Shown here one piece after another: positions 23,147 through 31,638 of a stretch of 44,248 nt of DNA. Positions within the stretch are counted from its first letter, which is position 1; each line of letters opens with the position of its first letter. The stretch is from positions 1 to 44,248 of the forward strand of contig NZ_WPOO01000020.1 of the NCBI RefSeq assembly GCF_009755265.1, read 5' to 3'. Made by a program: the position numbers and the translations under genes. This stretch comes from Adlercreutzia rubneri. GTDB lineage: Bacteria; Actinomycetota; Coriobacteriia; Coriobacteriales; Eggerthellaceae. The notes beneath the pieces were generated by a model, which saw only the letters and a list, made by a program, of their open reading frames with translations, was not told the DNA's origin and did not search any database.

Positions 23147-23815
23147 TTAAGCGCCGGCCTTGGCGAGAAAGATGTCGGGGTCGAGATCCTCCCATGAGGC
23201 GATGAGGAAGTCGGCGCGCTCGAAGAGCTGGTCGCGGGTGCCGGAGATGTCGTTGTCGTAGATGGCGCCAGTGCGGTAGCCGGCCGCGCACAGGGTGTCC
23301 AGGGCGTAGGCGGCATCTTCGAAAGCCCAGGTGTGGGCGCGATCAGTGCCGAGGAAGCTGCGGGCGTGGTCGTAAACAGCCGGTTCGCGTTTGCTCGTCT
23401 GCAGGTCGTCTACAGACACGACGGTCTTCATGTAGGGGGCGAACCCGCAGCGTTCCACGCAGGTGGCCAGCATATCGGCCGGCGTGGAGGAGGCTACCGC
23501 CATAGGCACGCCGCGCTCGTGCAGGGCCTGCACGAAGGCCAGCGCGCCCGGACGAGCCTCCACTTCGTTGGCGTAGAAGGCGCGCATGCGGTCGAAGATC
23601 ATCTCGAGCACCGCCTCGTTGCTCTCGCCGAGACCGCATTGCTCATGTAAATAGGCGCTGGCCTCGGGCAGCGACATGGTGGTGATGGCTTCGGCGTCGG
23701 CCTCGGTCAGCGTGATGCCGGCCTCGGCCGCCAGCGTGCGATCCACCTCATGCCACGCTCCCATGGAATCCACCAGCGTCCCATCGCAATCGAAAATAAC
23801 TCCGATGTCATTCAT
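23147..23815 (-). CDS. HAD-superfamily phosphatase / phosphoglucomutase-like hydrolase
   Basis: 222 residues. HAD motif I is DCDGTLVDS (Asp9 nucleophile, Asp11 acid/base). Motif II is AVASSTPADM, motif III includes the Lys in TSKREPAVYDHA, and motif IV is FEDAAYALDTLCAAG. A four-helix C1 cap (residues ~18-85) places it with beta-phosphoglucomutase/GPH-type subfamily I enzymes acting on small phosphorylated metabolites. The DCDGTLVDS motif is not specific enough to name the substrate. The ribosome site is GAGG seven bases before ATG 23813-23815. Confidence 0.85.
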   Translation of the reverse strand: MNDIGVIFDCDGTLVDSMGAWHEVDRTLAAEAGITLTEADAEAITTMSLPEASAYLHEQCGLGESNEAVLEMIFDRMRAFYANEVEARPGALAFVQALHERGVPMAVASSTPADMLATCVERCGFAPYMKTVVSVDDLQTSKREPAVYDHARSFLGTDRAHTWAFEDAAYALDTLCAAGYRTGAIYDNDISGTRDQLFERADFLIASWEDLDPDIFLAKAGA

Positions 23816-23844
23816 TTCACAACCTCACATTCTAGGCAAAGTCA

Positions 23845-23950
23845 GCGAGAGGCTCTGACGCGTTTCAGATTCGCCCGCCTTTGGGCCAAGTTGGCTTCGC
23901 CAACGCCGAGCCCAAAACAAGGGTGAATATGAAATGCGCCAGAGCCTCGC
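23845..23950. repeat. 106-nt long-hairpin intergenic element
   Basis: AGGCTCTGACGCGTTTCA near the left end pairs with TGAAATGCGCCAGAGCCT near the right end with few mismatches. GCCCGCCTTTGGGC pairs loosely with GCCCAAAACAAGGG. The centre is a perfect GTTGGC-TTC-GCCAAC stem (23890-23904). Overall about four in five bases of each ~40-nt arm pair. It lies between the HAD gene and the 3' end of hom and has no open frame. Confidence 0.6.
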
Positions 23951-23962
23951 AGCGTCGAGTGG

Positions 23963-23988
23963 TCCGTGCGGCTGTCAGGCCGCACGGA
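23963..23988 (-). terminator. Hairpin after homoserine dehydrogenase
   Basis: TCCGTGCGGC (23963-23972) and GCCGCACGGA (23979-23988) form a perfect 10-bp stem with a 6-nt loop, five bases after the hom stop. No T-run follows on the minus strand, so termination strength is uncertain. Confidence 0.5.
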
Positions 23989-23993
23989 ACAGA

Positions 23994-25277
23994 TTACTCT
24001 TCTACGCGGATGACGGAAGGCGTGTCCAGCACCACGTTGTCCAGGGCCAGGGCCTCTTCCAGAGCCTCGCGGATGTCGCGCTCGCGGCAGCGGTGGGTGA
24101 CCACTACCTGGTCGACGCGCTCGGCACCGGAACGGCCGCGCTGCACGATAGACTTCACCGAGATGTTGTGGCGCGCGAACACGCCGGCCATGGTTTCCAG
24201 AACGCCCGGACGGTCGGTCACCGAGAAACGCAGGTAATAGCGCATGACCAGCTCGTCCATGGGCAGGATGGGCAGGTCGTCGGTGCAGGTGCAGCCCACA
24301 ATGGGAGCCACGCCCTGCTGAATGTGGCGCGCCACTTCCAGCACGTCGCCCATGACGGCACTAGCCGCGGCACCCGCGCCGGCGCCCTCGCCGAAGAACA
24401 TGGTCTCGCCCACAAAGTCGCCCACCACGTAAATGGCGTTGAACACGCCGTTCACGGTGGCCAGCTGGTGGTTCGTCGGGATCATGGTGGGATGCACGCG
24501 TACATCGACCCCATCCTCGCGGCGATGGGCGATGGCCAGAAGCTTGATGACGTAGCCCATGTCGCGAGCAGCCTCGATATCCACCGGCGAGATATTCGTG
24601 ATGCCGTCGGTAAAGACATCGTCCAAGGTCACGCGCGAGTTGAAGGCGATGGAAGCCAAGATGGCGATCTTCGCCGCCGCGTCGAACCCGCCCACGTCCG
24701 CCGTGGGGTCGGCCTCGGCGAAGCCCTTCTGCTGCGCCTCATGCAGGGCATCCTCGTAGGACAGGCCGTTGTCGGCCATGCGGGTGAGCATGTAGTTGGT
24801 GGTGCCGTTCACAATGCCCATGACCGAGGTGATCTCGTTGGCGATGAGCGAGTGCTTCAGCGGATCGATGATGGGAATGCCGCCGCCCACGGACGCCTCG
24901 AAGGCCAGTTCCTTGCCGGCGGCCTCGGCAGCTTCCATGACCTCCTTGCCATGGGTGGCCATGAGCGCCTTGTTGGCTGTGACCACATTCTTACCGGCAG
25001 CGAGCGCGTTCAATACGACCGTGCGCGCGATGGTGGTGCCGCCGATGAGCTCCACCACGATATCGATCTCGGGATCGTTGATGATGTTGTTGAAGTTGTC
25101 GGTGAACAGGTGGCCGACCCCGTGGGCCTCGGCCTCGGCCGACGACAGCGAGCACACGCGCGCCAGCTCGATATCCACACCGAAGTGACGCAGGAAGTCG
25201 TCCTTGTGCTTCTGGATGATGTCGATGCACCCGCCGCCGACGGTGCCGGTGCCCACCAAGCCGATTTTCACTGCCAT
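23994..25277 (-). CDS. hom: Homoserine dehydrogenase
   Basis: 427 residues from ATG 25275-25277 (GAGAGG seven bases upstream; an in-frame upstream start lacks this and lies before the promoter). It reduces aspartate semialdehyde to homoserine with NAD(P)H, feeding the metA/metY pathway in this window and threonine synthesis. The N-terminal Rossmann motif is GLVGTGTVGGG (residues 6-16). VVELIGGTTIA, TANKALMATHG, EASVGGGIPIIDPL and GIVNGTTNYMLTRM follow, with catalytic Asp/Lys in DPTADVGGFDAAAKIAIL. A C-terminal ACT domain (about residues 345-425, FSVTDRPGVLETMAGVFARH) suggests allosteric control by threonine. It is flanked on both sides by long palindromic elements. Confidence 0.95.
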   Translation of the reverse strand: MAVKIGLVGTGTVGGGCIDIIQKHKDDFLRHFGVDIELARVCSLSSAEAEAHGVGHLFTDNFNNIINDPEIDIVVELIGGTTIARTVVLNALAAGKNVVTANKALMATHGKEVMEAAEAAGKELAFEASVGGGIPIIDPLKHSLIANEITSVMGIVNGTTNYMLTRMADNGLSYEDALHEAQQKGFAEADPTADVGGFDAAAKIAILASIAFNSRVTLDDVFTDGITNISPVDIEAARDMGYVIKLLAIAHRREDGVDVRVHPTMIPTNHQLATVNGVFNAIYVVGDFVGETMFFGEGAGAGAAASAVMGDVLEVARHIQQGVAPIVGCTCTDDLPILPMDELVMRYYLRFSVTDRPGVLETMAGVFARHNISVKSIVQRGRSGAERVDQVVVTHRCRERDIREALEEALALDNVVLDTPSVIRVEE

Positions 25278-25320
25278 GTTACGTCCTCTCCCGAGCGCGA
25301 AAGTTCTCTGTGATCGAACG

Positions 25321-25326
25321 ATTATA
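25321..25326 (-). promoter_or_regulatory. Candidate -10 of the hom promoter
   Basis: TATAAT on the minus strand, 43 bases before the hom start codon. The -35 region (TACGAC at 17-nt spacing) is poor. It places the hom transcript start downstream of the 197-nt palindrome, so that element need not be in the hom leader. Confidence 0.45.
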
Positions 25327-25352
25327 CAGGGACAGCTACGGAAGTCGTACAT

Positions 25353-25549
25353 CAGAGCGGGGAGAGGGCGGTTTCCCAGACCTCTGCGCGCCCCCGGAGA
25401 ACGCGGCCGTTAAGAAACAGCTTCCACTTCAGCAGCAGTGGTGTCGGGATGGTACCGACTCATGTGCGTTCCTTTCGCTGTTTCTTTTGCCGCGTTCGCA
25501 GGGGGATAAAGCGCGCAGCGGGCTGGGAAACCGCCCTCTCCCCGCTCTG
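25353..25549. repeat. 197-nt giant palindromic element
   Basis: The 27-nt ends (25353-25379 and 25523-25549) are perfect inverse complements. Nested pairs continue inward: CTGCGCGC (25384-25391) with GCGCGCAG (25511-25518), AACGCGGC (25400-25407) with GCCGCGTT (25489-25496), GAAACAGC (25414-25421) with GCTGTTTC (25477-25484), and central GTCGG (25443-25447) with CCGAC (25455-25459). The whole interval can fold as one long hairpin. It lies between the moaE-like gene stop and the hom promoter. No target-site duplication is evident. A 17-codon minus-strand frame (25410-25463) lies inside. Confidence 0.85.
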
Positions 25550-25559
25550 CCAAAGGCTT

Positions 25560-25955
25560 CTATTCGAAAATCTCCTTCTCCACCACGAGCTCGTTCTTAA
25601 TGTGGCCCACGAGCTTTTGCAGTGCGTCGATGCAGTTGGGTCGGATGTCGGCACCGATGAGCACGTACATGAGCGAATCGCCCACGCTACAGCGCCCCTC
25701 GTTCAGCCAGGTACGCACATAGTAGACGCCGGGCCAAGTGAGCGCCTCGGCCTCGGCGGCGGCCAGGCCCTCCGCATCATAGGAGAACTCGACGGCCACC
25801 ACCTTGCCCAAGCCTTCTACCCCTTCGCGCACCTGGGCCTTCGGGGTGATACGCACCACGCCGTTGTGGGTGAGGAACATGCCGCACTGGGCCGCCGCCG
25901 GATCGGCCTTAGCCTCGCGCAGCCACTGATCGATAGAAGGTTCGGTCTTCGCCAT
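25560..25955 (-). CDS. MoaE-like molybdopterin synthase large-subunit homologue
   Basis: 131 residues from ATG 25953-25955 (AAAGGA seven bases upstream; the long upstream extension of the frame overlaps lysA and is not real). MoaE-like features are an N-terminal SIDQWLREAKADP helix, GMFLTHNGVVR, a WPGVYYVRTWLNEGRCSVGD strand-turn and VLIGADIRPNCIDALQKLVG. The C-terminus is IKNELVVEKEIFE. MoaE transfers sulfur from MoaD to precursor Z in molybdenum-cofactor synthesis. This shorter subgroup lacks the usual RDHN...E segment, and no moaD is adjacent, so its exact role is uncertain. Confidence 0.65.
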   Translation of the reverse strand: MAKTEPSIDQWLREAKADPAAAQCGMFLTHNGVVRITPKAQVREGVEGLGKVVAVEFSYDAEGLAAAEAEALTWPGVYYVRTWLNEGRCSVGDSLMYVLIGADIRPNCIDALQKLVGHIKNELVVEKEIFE

Positions 25956-26196
25956 TTCGCGTCCTTTCGTTCGGGGCATTCCAAAGTAGAGCATTTCGCT
26001 CGACATTATTTGCTGCCGAGAATATACCACAGGAGCTGGCACCTCGACCGCACGCCGCCATTCGTTCCGAAATATCACACGGAAGGCCGCCGATTTTAAG
26101 CACTTGAAACAGAGCCTTGTTACCATAGGCGCCAGATCATGAGAGACCTGCGCTGCTGCAACGCGGCGCCGTGACACGCCGAGAAAGGACGCGGAA

Positions 26197-27552
26197 ATGT
26201 CCCTGCCCGCCTCAGACCTGACGAAGAAGCCCGATATGCGCACCACTATGGAGCTGGGCGCCGTGCTGCCCGAGACCGCCGAGGTGCGCGACGACCACCT
26301 GTTCATCGGCGGCGTCGACATGGTGGAGCTGGCTCGCAAGGAGGGCACCGCGCTCTACGTGTTCGACGAGGCCGACCTGCGCCACCGCATGGAGGCCTAC
26401 CGCGAGGCCTTCCGCAGCCGCTACGAGAACTCCGACATCATTTACGCGTCGAAGGCGTTCCTGAACAAGGAAGTGGCGCGCATCGCCGAGGCCGAGGGGC
26501 TGTGCCTGGATGTGTCTGGCGGCGGCGAGCTGGCCTGCGCTCGCTCGGTAGACTTCCCCATGGAGCGCGTGTTCGTCCACGGCAACAACAAGACACCCCG
26601 CGAACTGGAAGAGGCCATCTCCGCCGGCGTGGGGCGCATCGTGCTTGATTCCCGCATCGAGCTGGCCCGCGTGAACGAGATCGCCGGGCGCCTCGGCGTG
26701 GTGCAGGACGTGTACATGCGCATCACCCCCGGCGTGGAGGCCGACACCCACGAGTACATCCGCACCGGCTGCGAGGACTCGAAGTTCGGCTTCACCATGC
26801 GCGAGGACTTCGCCTTCAAGTGCGTCGGCGACGTGCTGGCCGCCGAGAACGTGCGCCTTGCGGGCCTGCACTGCCACATCGGCTCGCAGATCTTCGCGCT
26901 GCACTCCTTCCGCGAGGCGGCGGCGGTCATGGTGGAGTTCATGGCCCGCATCCGCGACACCTACGGCCACGAGATCACCGAGCTGGACTTGGGCGGCGGC
27001 TTGGGCATCGCGTATTTGGCCGAGCATCAGCCCTCTTCCATCGACGACTTCGCCGAGGTCACCTGCTCGGCGGTGCGCGATTTGTGCGCGCTGCACAACC
27101 TGCCGTTGCCGCGCCTTCTGGTGGAGCCGGGCCGCTCGCTGGTGGCCCCGGCCGGCGTCACGCTGTACACCGTGGGCATCTTGAAGACGCTGCCGGGCAT
27201 CCGCAAGTACGTGGCCATCGACGGCGGCATGTCCGACAATATCCGCACGGCGCTCTACCACGCCGACTACGAGCCCACCATCGCCAACAAAGCCGGGCAA
27301 CCCCGCGAGGAAATCGTCACGCTGTGCGGCAAGCACTGCGAGAGCGGCGACGCCGTGGTCATCGACATGCCCCTGCAGAAGGCCGACCTCGGCGACATCG
27401 TGTGCGTGTTCGGCACCGGTGCCTACAACATGACCATGGCCAGCAACTACAACGGACAGCCCCGCCCGGCCGTGGTGTTCGTGCGCGACGGCGCATCGCG
27501 CGTGGTCACCCGCCGCGAGACCTACGAGGACCTCTACCAGCGCGACCTGTAG
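26197..27552 (+). CDS. lysA: Diaminopimelate decarboxylase
   Basis: 451 residues, ATG 26197 with AAAGGA seven bases upstream. It decarboxylates meso-diaminopimelate to lysine. The PLP lysine is in IIYASKAFLNK, followed by DVSGGGELACA. Further marks are HGNNK, HCHIGSQIF, LDLGGGLGIAY, the phosphate-binding EPGRSLVAPAG and the substrate-binding GKHCESGDAV (Cys and Glu from the partner subunit). FGTGAYNMTMASNYNG follows near the end. The N-terminal ~30 residues are a modest extension. It is divergent from the moaE-like gene, and no other lysine gene is adjacent. Confidence 0.95.
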   Translation: MSLPASDLTKKPDMRTTMELGAVLPETAEVRDDHLFIGGVDMVELARKEGTALYVFDEADLRHRMEAYREAFRSRYENSDIIYASKAFLNKEVARIAEAEGLCLDVSGGGELACARSVDFPMERVFVHGNNKTPRELEEAISAGVGRIVLDSRIELARVNEIAGRLGVVQDVYMRITPGVEADTHEYIRTGCEDSKFGFTMREDFAFKCVGDVLAAENVRLAGLHCHIGSQIFALHSFREAAAVMVEFMARIRDTYGHEITELDLGGGLGIAYLAEHQPSSIDDFAEVTCSAVRDLCALHNLPLPRLLVEPGRSLVAPAGVTLYTVGILKTLPGIRKYVAIDGGMSDNIRTALYHADYEPTIANKAGQPREEIVTLCGKHCESGDAVVIDMPLQKADLGDIVCVFGTGAYNMTMASNYNGQPRPAVVFVRDGASRVVTRRETYEDLYQRDL

Positions 27553-27767
27553 GGCACCGGCTTCTTGTCGGTTTTATTGCGGCGGGTTGGCGGAACCGTA
27601 ATAAGGAACGGTTCACACCCTGGCAACGAAACCAGCTTGCTAAGGTGAAGGCAATCGCGGGAAGCGGCACCCACCCTCATGCCCATTTCCGCTCGTCCCT
27701 TGAGGCTCTGGGGCTCGCCGTTGGCGCGAGGCCTTGCGCCGCACGTTCAGGATCGAGGCCAAGCCCT

Positions 27768-28268
27768 ATGAATGCCATTTACCTGCGCAGCAGCGTCCGT
27801 CAGTACACCGACGAGCCGGTGGACATCCGAGATATCGAGAAGCTGATGCGTGCCGCTATGGCCGCCCCCTCCGCCGTGAACCAGCAGCCCTGGGAATTCT
27901 ACATCGCGCGGGACGAGACCACGCGTCTGGCTCTGGCCGCTTCAAGCCCCTACGGCACGCCGGCCAAACTCGCCCCCTGCGTCATTGTGGCGCGCCAGCG
28001 CACCGAGGGCCTGCGCGCGCCGCAAGACGCCTCCTACGACATGAGCGCTTCCGTGGAGAACATCCTCATCGAGGCCGCCAACCTGGGCCTAAGCGCCGTG
28101 TGGCTCGGCATCGCGCCGGAGAAGGATCGCATGGCCGCTGTTGATGTGGCTCTGGGAAGCCCGCGCGGCGTTACGCCCTTCGCGCTCATCGCCGTGGGCC
28201 ATCCCGAGCACAAACCGGAGCCCAAAGGCCCCACGCGCTACGACGAGACGCGCGTGCACTGGATTTAG
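27768..28268 (+). CDS. Nitroreductase-family flavoprotein
   Basis: 166 residues from ATG 27768. FMN-binding features are the SSVRQYTDEPVD N-terminus (Arg contacting the FMN phosphate), APSAVNQQPWEFYIA, and NILIEAANLGLSAVWLGIAP in the C-terminal half, with FALIAVGHPE close to the end. The length fits the short 'NADPH-dependent nitroreductase' group that acts as a homodimer with flexible substrate use. The ribosome site is weak (GAGG ten bases upstream). The 215 bases before it hold a small inverted repeat (GAACCGT/ACGGTTC, 27593-27614) and nothing else recognised. Confidence 0.85.
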   Translation: MNAIYLRSSVRQYTDEPVDIRDIEKLMRAAMAAPSAVNQQPWEFYIARDETTRLALAASSPYGTPAKLAPCVIVARQRTEGLRAPQDASYDMSASVENILIEAANLGLSAVWLGIAPEKDRMAAVDVALGSPRGVTPFALIAVGHPEHKPEPKGPTRYDETRVHWI

Positions 28269-28270
28269 CA

Positions 28271-29785
28271 TCACTCGGCCTTGGCCTTACGCTGGGCATC
28301 GCGACGGGCGCTGTTGCGCTCGGCAGTAACGTCGCTGAAGGCGCGGGTGAGGCCGCGCAGGGCATTCAACATGATCGTGCGATCCTCCGCAGGCGCTCCC
28401 ATCACGCCGTCGCGCAAAATCGCCCACTCGCGGCCGCCCTCGAAGAGTTGGGAGGCATCGGTGATGCCGGCCGCCTTCAAAGCGGCGAACAGCGCGTTCA
28501 CCATAGCCTCGCACTCGCTGCCGTCCAGGGAGGCGAGCCAGCGAGCCAGCGCCTCAGCGCGACGCTGCGTGCGCTCGGGAAGCTCGGGGAGCGTGGCGAA
28601 GGCCTTCAACGCTCCGCTCACGTTTCGCGCAGTCTCTGCATCCCGCACCTCGCCCGTATCGCGCGCACCTTCCGCATTGCTTCGACCCGCCTCGCCGTCC
28701 GCGCCTTCTACGACCCACCGGAACACCGAATGCTGCTCGAAGCCGCGCCCGGTGGCCTGCACCACCTCCACGGGCATGAAGGATCCCATGAGGATGCCCA
28801 CCATGGAATCGGCCGGCACCTGCTTGGTCATGCGGCCCGCAAGCGGCTCGTAGTCAGCCGCCGTGAACAAACCGGCTTTGAACCCGGGACCATCGTGGTT
28901 GTACAGGCGCGCGATGCGCTGCTGCACCTCCGGCGCCGCCGTGAGCGCCGCGTACTCGGCCAGGTTGCCGCCCTTGGAATGGCCGCCCACCAGGAGCGTC
29001 TCGGGAAGACGCGAATCGGCGGCCACTGCCGCCAGATAGCGGGCCGCCAGCACCTGGGCCTCGACCGGCGCCCGATAGGCCATGTTGAAGTCCTCGCGCC
29101 ACCCGGTGAGCGTCGTATCGGTGCCGCGAAAGCCCACGTAAGCGAAGTGCCCGGGGCACACGTAGGTCGTGGCGGCGAACTGCAAGTCGCGCGCCTCATC
29201 GAACGCAGCTGCGTGATCGTAGATGAGCAGATCGCGGAAGCGCGGGCTGGCAGCCATCCAGAACAGCTGCTGCTTCATCTGCGCCGCGTGCATGCCGGAG
29301 AACATCGTAGGGAACAGCTCGGCCCGCATAAGGTCGGCGAACCGCACGGGATCCAGCGGCGCCGTCGCATCCTGGGTCATTTCGGCTCGGTCCCGCCTCG
29401 CCGCCGGAGAAAGCTCCGCGACCTTCTCCATACTCGCCGCTTTCGTCCCCGCAGCGCCAAGACCCTGGGGGCCGACCAGCGGATCGTCGGCTCGAGCGTC
29501 CGCGCCCTCCTTCGCGGCCCGCAGGCCTGCGCGTTCACCTGCACGTTCGCCCGCACGCCCCCGCAGGCGGCCGAGCAGACCGCGCAGCTCGCTTAAAGCC
29601 CCATGGCCCGCACGCACCTTCGGGAACGCAGCCTCTCCCGAAACCTGCGCACGGTACACCTGGGGCATGATGCCTTCGCCCCGTGCCATGCAGAACTGCG
29701 CGAGCAACGCCGAATCCACGGCATTGAAAGGCACTTCATCGAAAGTAGCCAGCTGGGTTTGCAGATATGTGAGCACATCGTTCAT
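28271..29785 (-). CDS. Lipase-like alpha/beta hydrolase (DUF2974, Mbeg1-like)
   Basis: 504 residues from ATG 29783-29785; the ribosome site is weak and an upstream GTG is possible. Its opening NDVLTYLQTQLATFDEVPFN and SALLAQFCMARGEG are typical of DUF2974. The nucleophile elbow is GGHSKGGNLAEYAALTA, with the catalytic Ser in GHSKG, preceded by YVCPGHFAYVGFRGTDTTLT. LYNHDGPGFKAG includes the likely acid residue. A ~90-residue low-complexity Arg/Ala/Gly-rich insert lies near residues 65-150. Substrates of this family are unproven; esterase or phospholipase activity is guessed. It has no signal peptide, so it is cytoplasmic. It ends 2 bases from the nitroreductase stop. Confidence 0.75.
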   Translation of the reverse strand: MNDVLTYLQTQLATFDEVPFNAVDSALLAQFCMARGEGIMPQVYRAQVSGEAAFPKVRAGHGALSELRGLLGRLRGRAGERAGERAGLRAAKEGADARADDPLVGPQGLGAAGTKAASMEKVAELSPAARRDRAEMTQDATAPLDPVRFADLMRAELFPTMFSGMHAAQMKQQLFWMAASPRFRDLLIYDHAAAFDEARDLQFAATTYVCPGHFAYVGFRGTDTTLTGWREDFNMAYRAPVEAQVLAARYLAAVAADSRLPETLLVGGHSKGGNLAEYAALTAAPEVQQRIARLYNHDGPGFKAGLFTAADYEPLAGRMTKQVPADSMVGILMGSFMPVEVVQATGRGFEQHSVFRWVVEGADGEAGRSNAEGARDTGEVRDAETARNVSGALKAFATLPELPERTQRRAEALARWLASLDGSECEAMVNALFAALKAAGITDASQLFEGGREWAILRDGVMGAPAEDRTIMLNALRGLTRAFSDVTAERNSARRDAQRKAKAE

Positions 29786-29976
29786 GACTGCATTATGGGA
29801 TACCGCCGCGCCGCGCACGGCCGCCTCCCCCACCAGACACGGAGCCGTTGCCAAAGCAGCCTCGCGCCACCATGACCTTTCCACTTATCTTCCGCTACAA
29901 TGACGCTGCAATTTCATTCAAAACGCTCGGGAGTCCAATGCAAAAGCATCTGGAATCCTGCACCAGGAAGGTTCCC

Positions 29977-31440
29977 ATGACCACCGACACCCCCTCCGCT
30001 TCCCCAGTCCGCGCCTCGGGCAACAACGTCGACGCCCCTACTTCGGTCGCCGCGCCCCGCGAGCACTTCGCCAGCCGCCTCGGCTTCATCCTCATCTCGG
30101 CCGGCTGCGCCATCGGCCTGGGCAACGTGTGGCGCTTCCCCTACATCGCCGGCGAATACGGCGGCGCGGCCTTCATCCTGATGTATCTCATCTTCCTCGT
30201 CATTTTGGGCCTGCCCGTCATGGTCATGGAGTTCGCCGTCGGCCGCGCCTCCCAGCGTTCGGCCGCCCAAGCCTTCGATATCCTGCAGCCCTCGCGGCGC
30301 TGGCACTGGTTCTCCTGGTGGGCCTACATCGGTTGCATGCTGCTCATGATGTTCTACACCACGGTCTGCGGCTGGATGCTCGCCTACATGGCGAAAATGG
30401 CCACGGGCACCTTCGACGGCCTTGACCCCGACGGCGTCGCCGGCGTCTTCGGCACCATGCTCGCCAACCCCTCCGAGATGGTGGGCTGGATGCTCGCCGT
30501 CGTCGTCATCGGCTTCTTCGTCTGCAGCTTGGGCCTGCAGAAGGGCGTCGAGCGTATCACGAAAGTGATGATGATCGCCCTGCTCGGCGTCATGGCGCTG
30601 CTCGTGGTGCGCTCCGTCACGCTGCCCGGCGCCGCCGAGGGTCTGGAATTCTATCTGGTTCCCGACTTCGGCAAGATGTTCGCCGGCGGCCTGTCCGGCT
30701 TCGGGGACGCCGTGTACGCCGCCATGGGCCAGGCGTTCTTCACGCTGTCGCTCGGCATCTCGGCCATGGAGGTCTTCGGCAGCCGTATCGGCAAGCAGAA
30801 CTCGCTCACGGGCGAGGCCCTGCGCATCTGCGGCCTGGACACCGCCGTGGCCATCCTCGCGGGCCTCATCATCTTCCCCGCCTGCTTCGCTTTCGCCGTC
30901 GCCCCCGACCAGGGCCCCTCGCTCGTGTTCGTCACCCTGCCCAACGTGTTCAACCAGATGCCTTTGGGGCAGCTGTGGGGCACGCTGTTCTTCGTGTTCA
31001 TGAGCTTCGCGGCGCTCTCCACCATCATCGCCGTCTTCGAGAACCTCATCACCTTCACCATGGAGAAGTGGGATCTCGACCGCAAGCGCGCCTTGGCCCG
31101 CACCGCCGTGCTCGTCACCGTGCTGAGCCTGCCCTGTGCCCTGGGTTTCAACGTGCTTGCCGGCATCACCATTCCGGGCATCGGCGACATTCAATCCATC
31201 GAGGACTTCATCGTGTCGAACAACCTGCTGCCCTTGGGCAGTCTGCTGTACGTGGTGTTCTGCGTGTCGCGCAAAGGCTGGGGCTGGGACAACTTCCTTG
31301 CCGAGGCCGATGCGGGCACGGGCATGAAGTTCCCGCGCTGGGCCCGCGGCTGGCTCACCTTCGGGCTGCCCGCGCTCATTATCATCATCTTCATCATGGG
31401 CTACGTGCCCAAGATCATGATGTGGGCGGGTTTGGCGTAG
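29977..31440 (+). CDS. Sodium:neurotransmitter symporter family (SNF) transporter
   Basis: 487 residues from ATG 29977 (AGGAAGG six bases upstream); an in-frame ATG at 29938 is possible. About 11-12 membrane segments with the LeuT fold. The TM1 sodium/substrate motif is clear (GLGNVWRFPYIAGEYGGAAF), with a LPVMVMEFAVGRASQRS segment at TM2-loop and the Na2-site region FVFMSFAALSTIIAVFENLI in TM8. Bacterial members import amino acids such as Trp, Leu or Tyr with Na+; the specific substrate is not evident. A TACAAT at 29895-29900 could be its -10. It is transcribed alone. Confidence 0.9.
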   Translation: MTTDTPSASPVRASGNNVDAPTSVAAPREHFASRLGFILISAGCAIGLGNVWRFPYIAGEYGGAAFILMYLIFLVILGLPVMVMEFAVGRASQRSAAQAFDILQPSRRWHWFSWWAYIGCMLLMMFYTTVCGWMLAYMAKMATGTFDGLDPDGVAGVFGTMLANPSEMVGWMLAVVVIGFFVCSLGLQKGVERITKVMMIALLGVMALLVVRSVTLPGAAEGLEFYLVPDFGKMFAGGLSGFGDAVYAAMGQAFFTLSLGISAMEVFGSRIGKQNSLTGEALRICGLDTAVAILAGLIIFPACFAFAVAPDQGPSLVFVTLPNVFNQMPLGQLWGTLFFVFMSFAALSTIIAVFENLITFTMEKWDLDRKRALARTAVLVTVLSLPCALGFNVLAGITIPGIGDIQSIEDFIVSNNLLPLGSLLYVVFCVSRKGWGWDNFLAEADAGTGMKFPRWARGWLTFGLPALIIIIFIMGYVPKIMMWAGLA

Positions 31441-31500
31441 CAGCTTGGCATAGCGGCGTGACGTAGTTCGGGGAATTCCCTAAGCGTCGCCGATTTCACC

Positions 31501-31529
31501 TCGACGTTGGCGAGCCCTTCCGCTATACT
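31501..31529 (+). promoter_or_regulatory. Promoter of tRNA-Leu
   Basis: TCGACG, 17 bases, then TATACT, followed 16 bases later by the tRNA 5' end. The -35 matches the consensus at four of six positions, and the spacing and position suit a tRNA promoter. Confidence 0.5.
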
Positions 31530-31545
31530 GCACTGGTGCCCCTGA

Positions 31546-31629
31546 GCCCGAGTGGTGGAACGGCAGACACGACGGTCTCAAAAACCGTTGCCGAAAGGTG
31601 TGCGGGTTCAAATCCCGCCTCGGGCACCA
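31546..31629 (+). tRNA. tRNA-Leu (anticodon CAA)
   Basis: 84 nt including an encoded CCA. Acceptor stem GCCCGAG pairs with CTCGGGC, with discriminator A31626. The D-loop contains TGGTGGAACGG. The anticodon arm is ACGGT-CTCAAAA-ACCGT, giving anticodon CAA. A long class II variable arm (TTGCCGAAAGGTGT) and T arm GCGGG-TTCAAAT-CCCGC follow. These features identify a leucine tRNA reading UUG. Confidence 0.97.
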
Positions 31630-31638
31630 TCGAAAACC

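Noticed and set aside
25440..25470. T-box-like GGGATGGTACCGAC on the plus strand
   Set aside because: It lies in the centre of the long palindrome, GGTACC is self-complementary, and no aminoacyl-tRNA synthetase or amino-acid gene follows on that strand within a sensible distance.
26212..27336. 374-codon minus-strand frame opposite lysA
   Set aside because: Low-complexity Val/His/Ala sequence without a ribosome site; shadow of the strongly conserved lysA gene.
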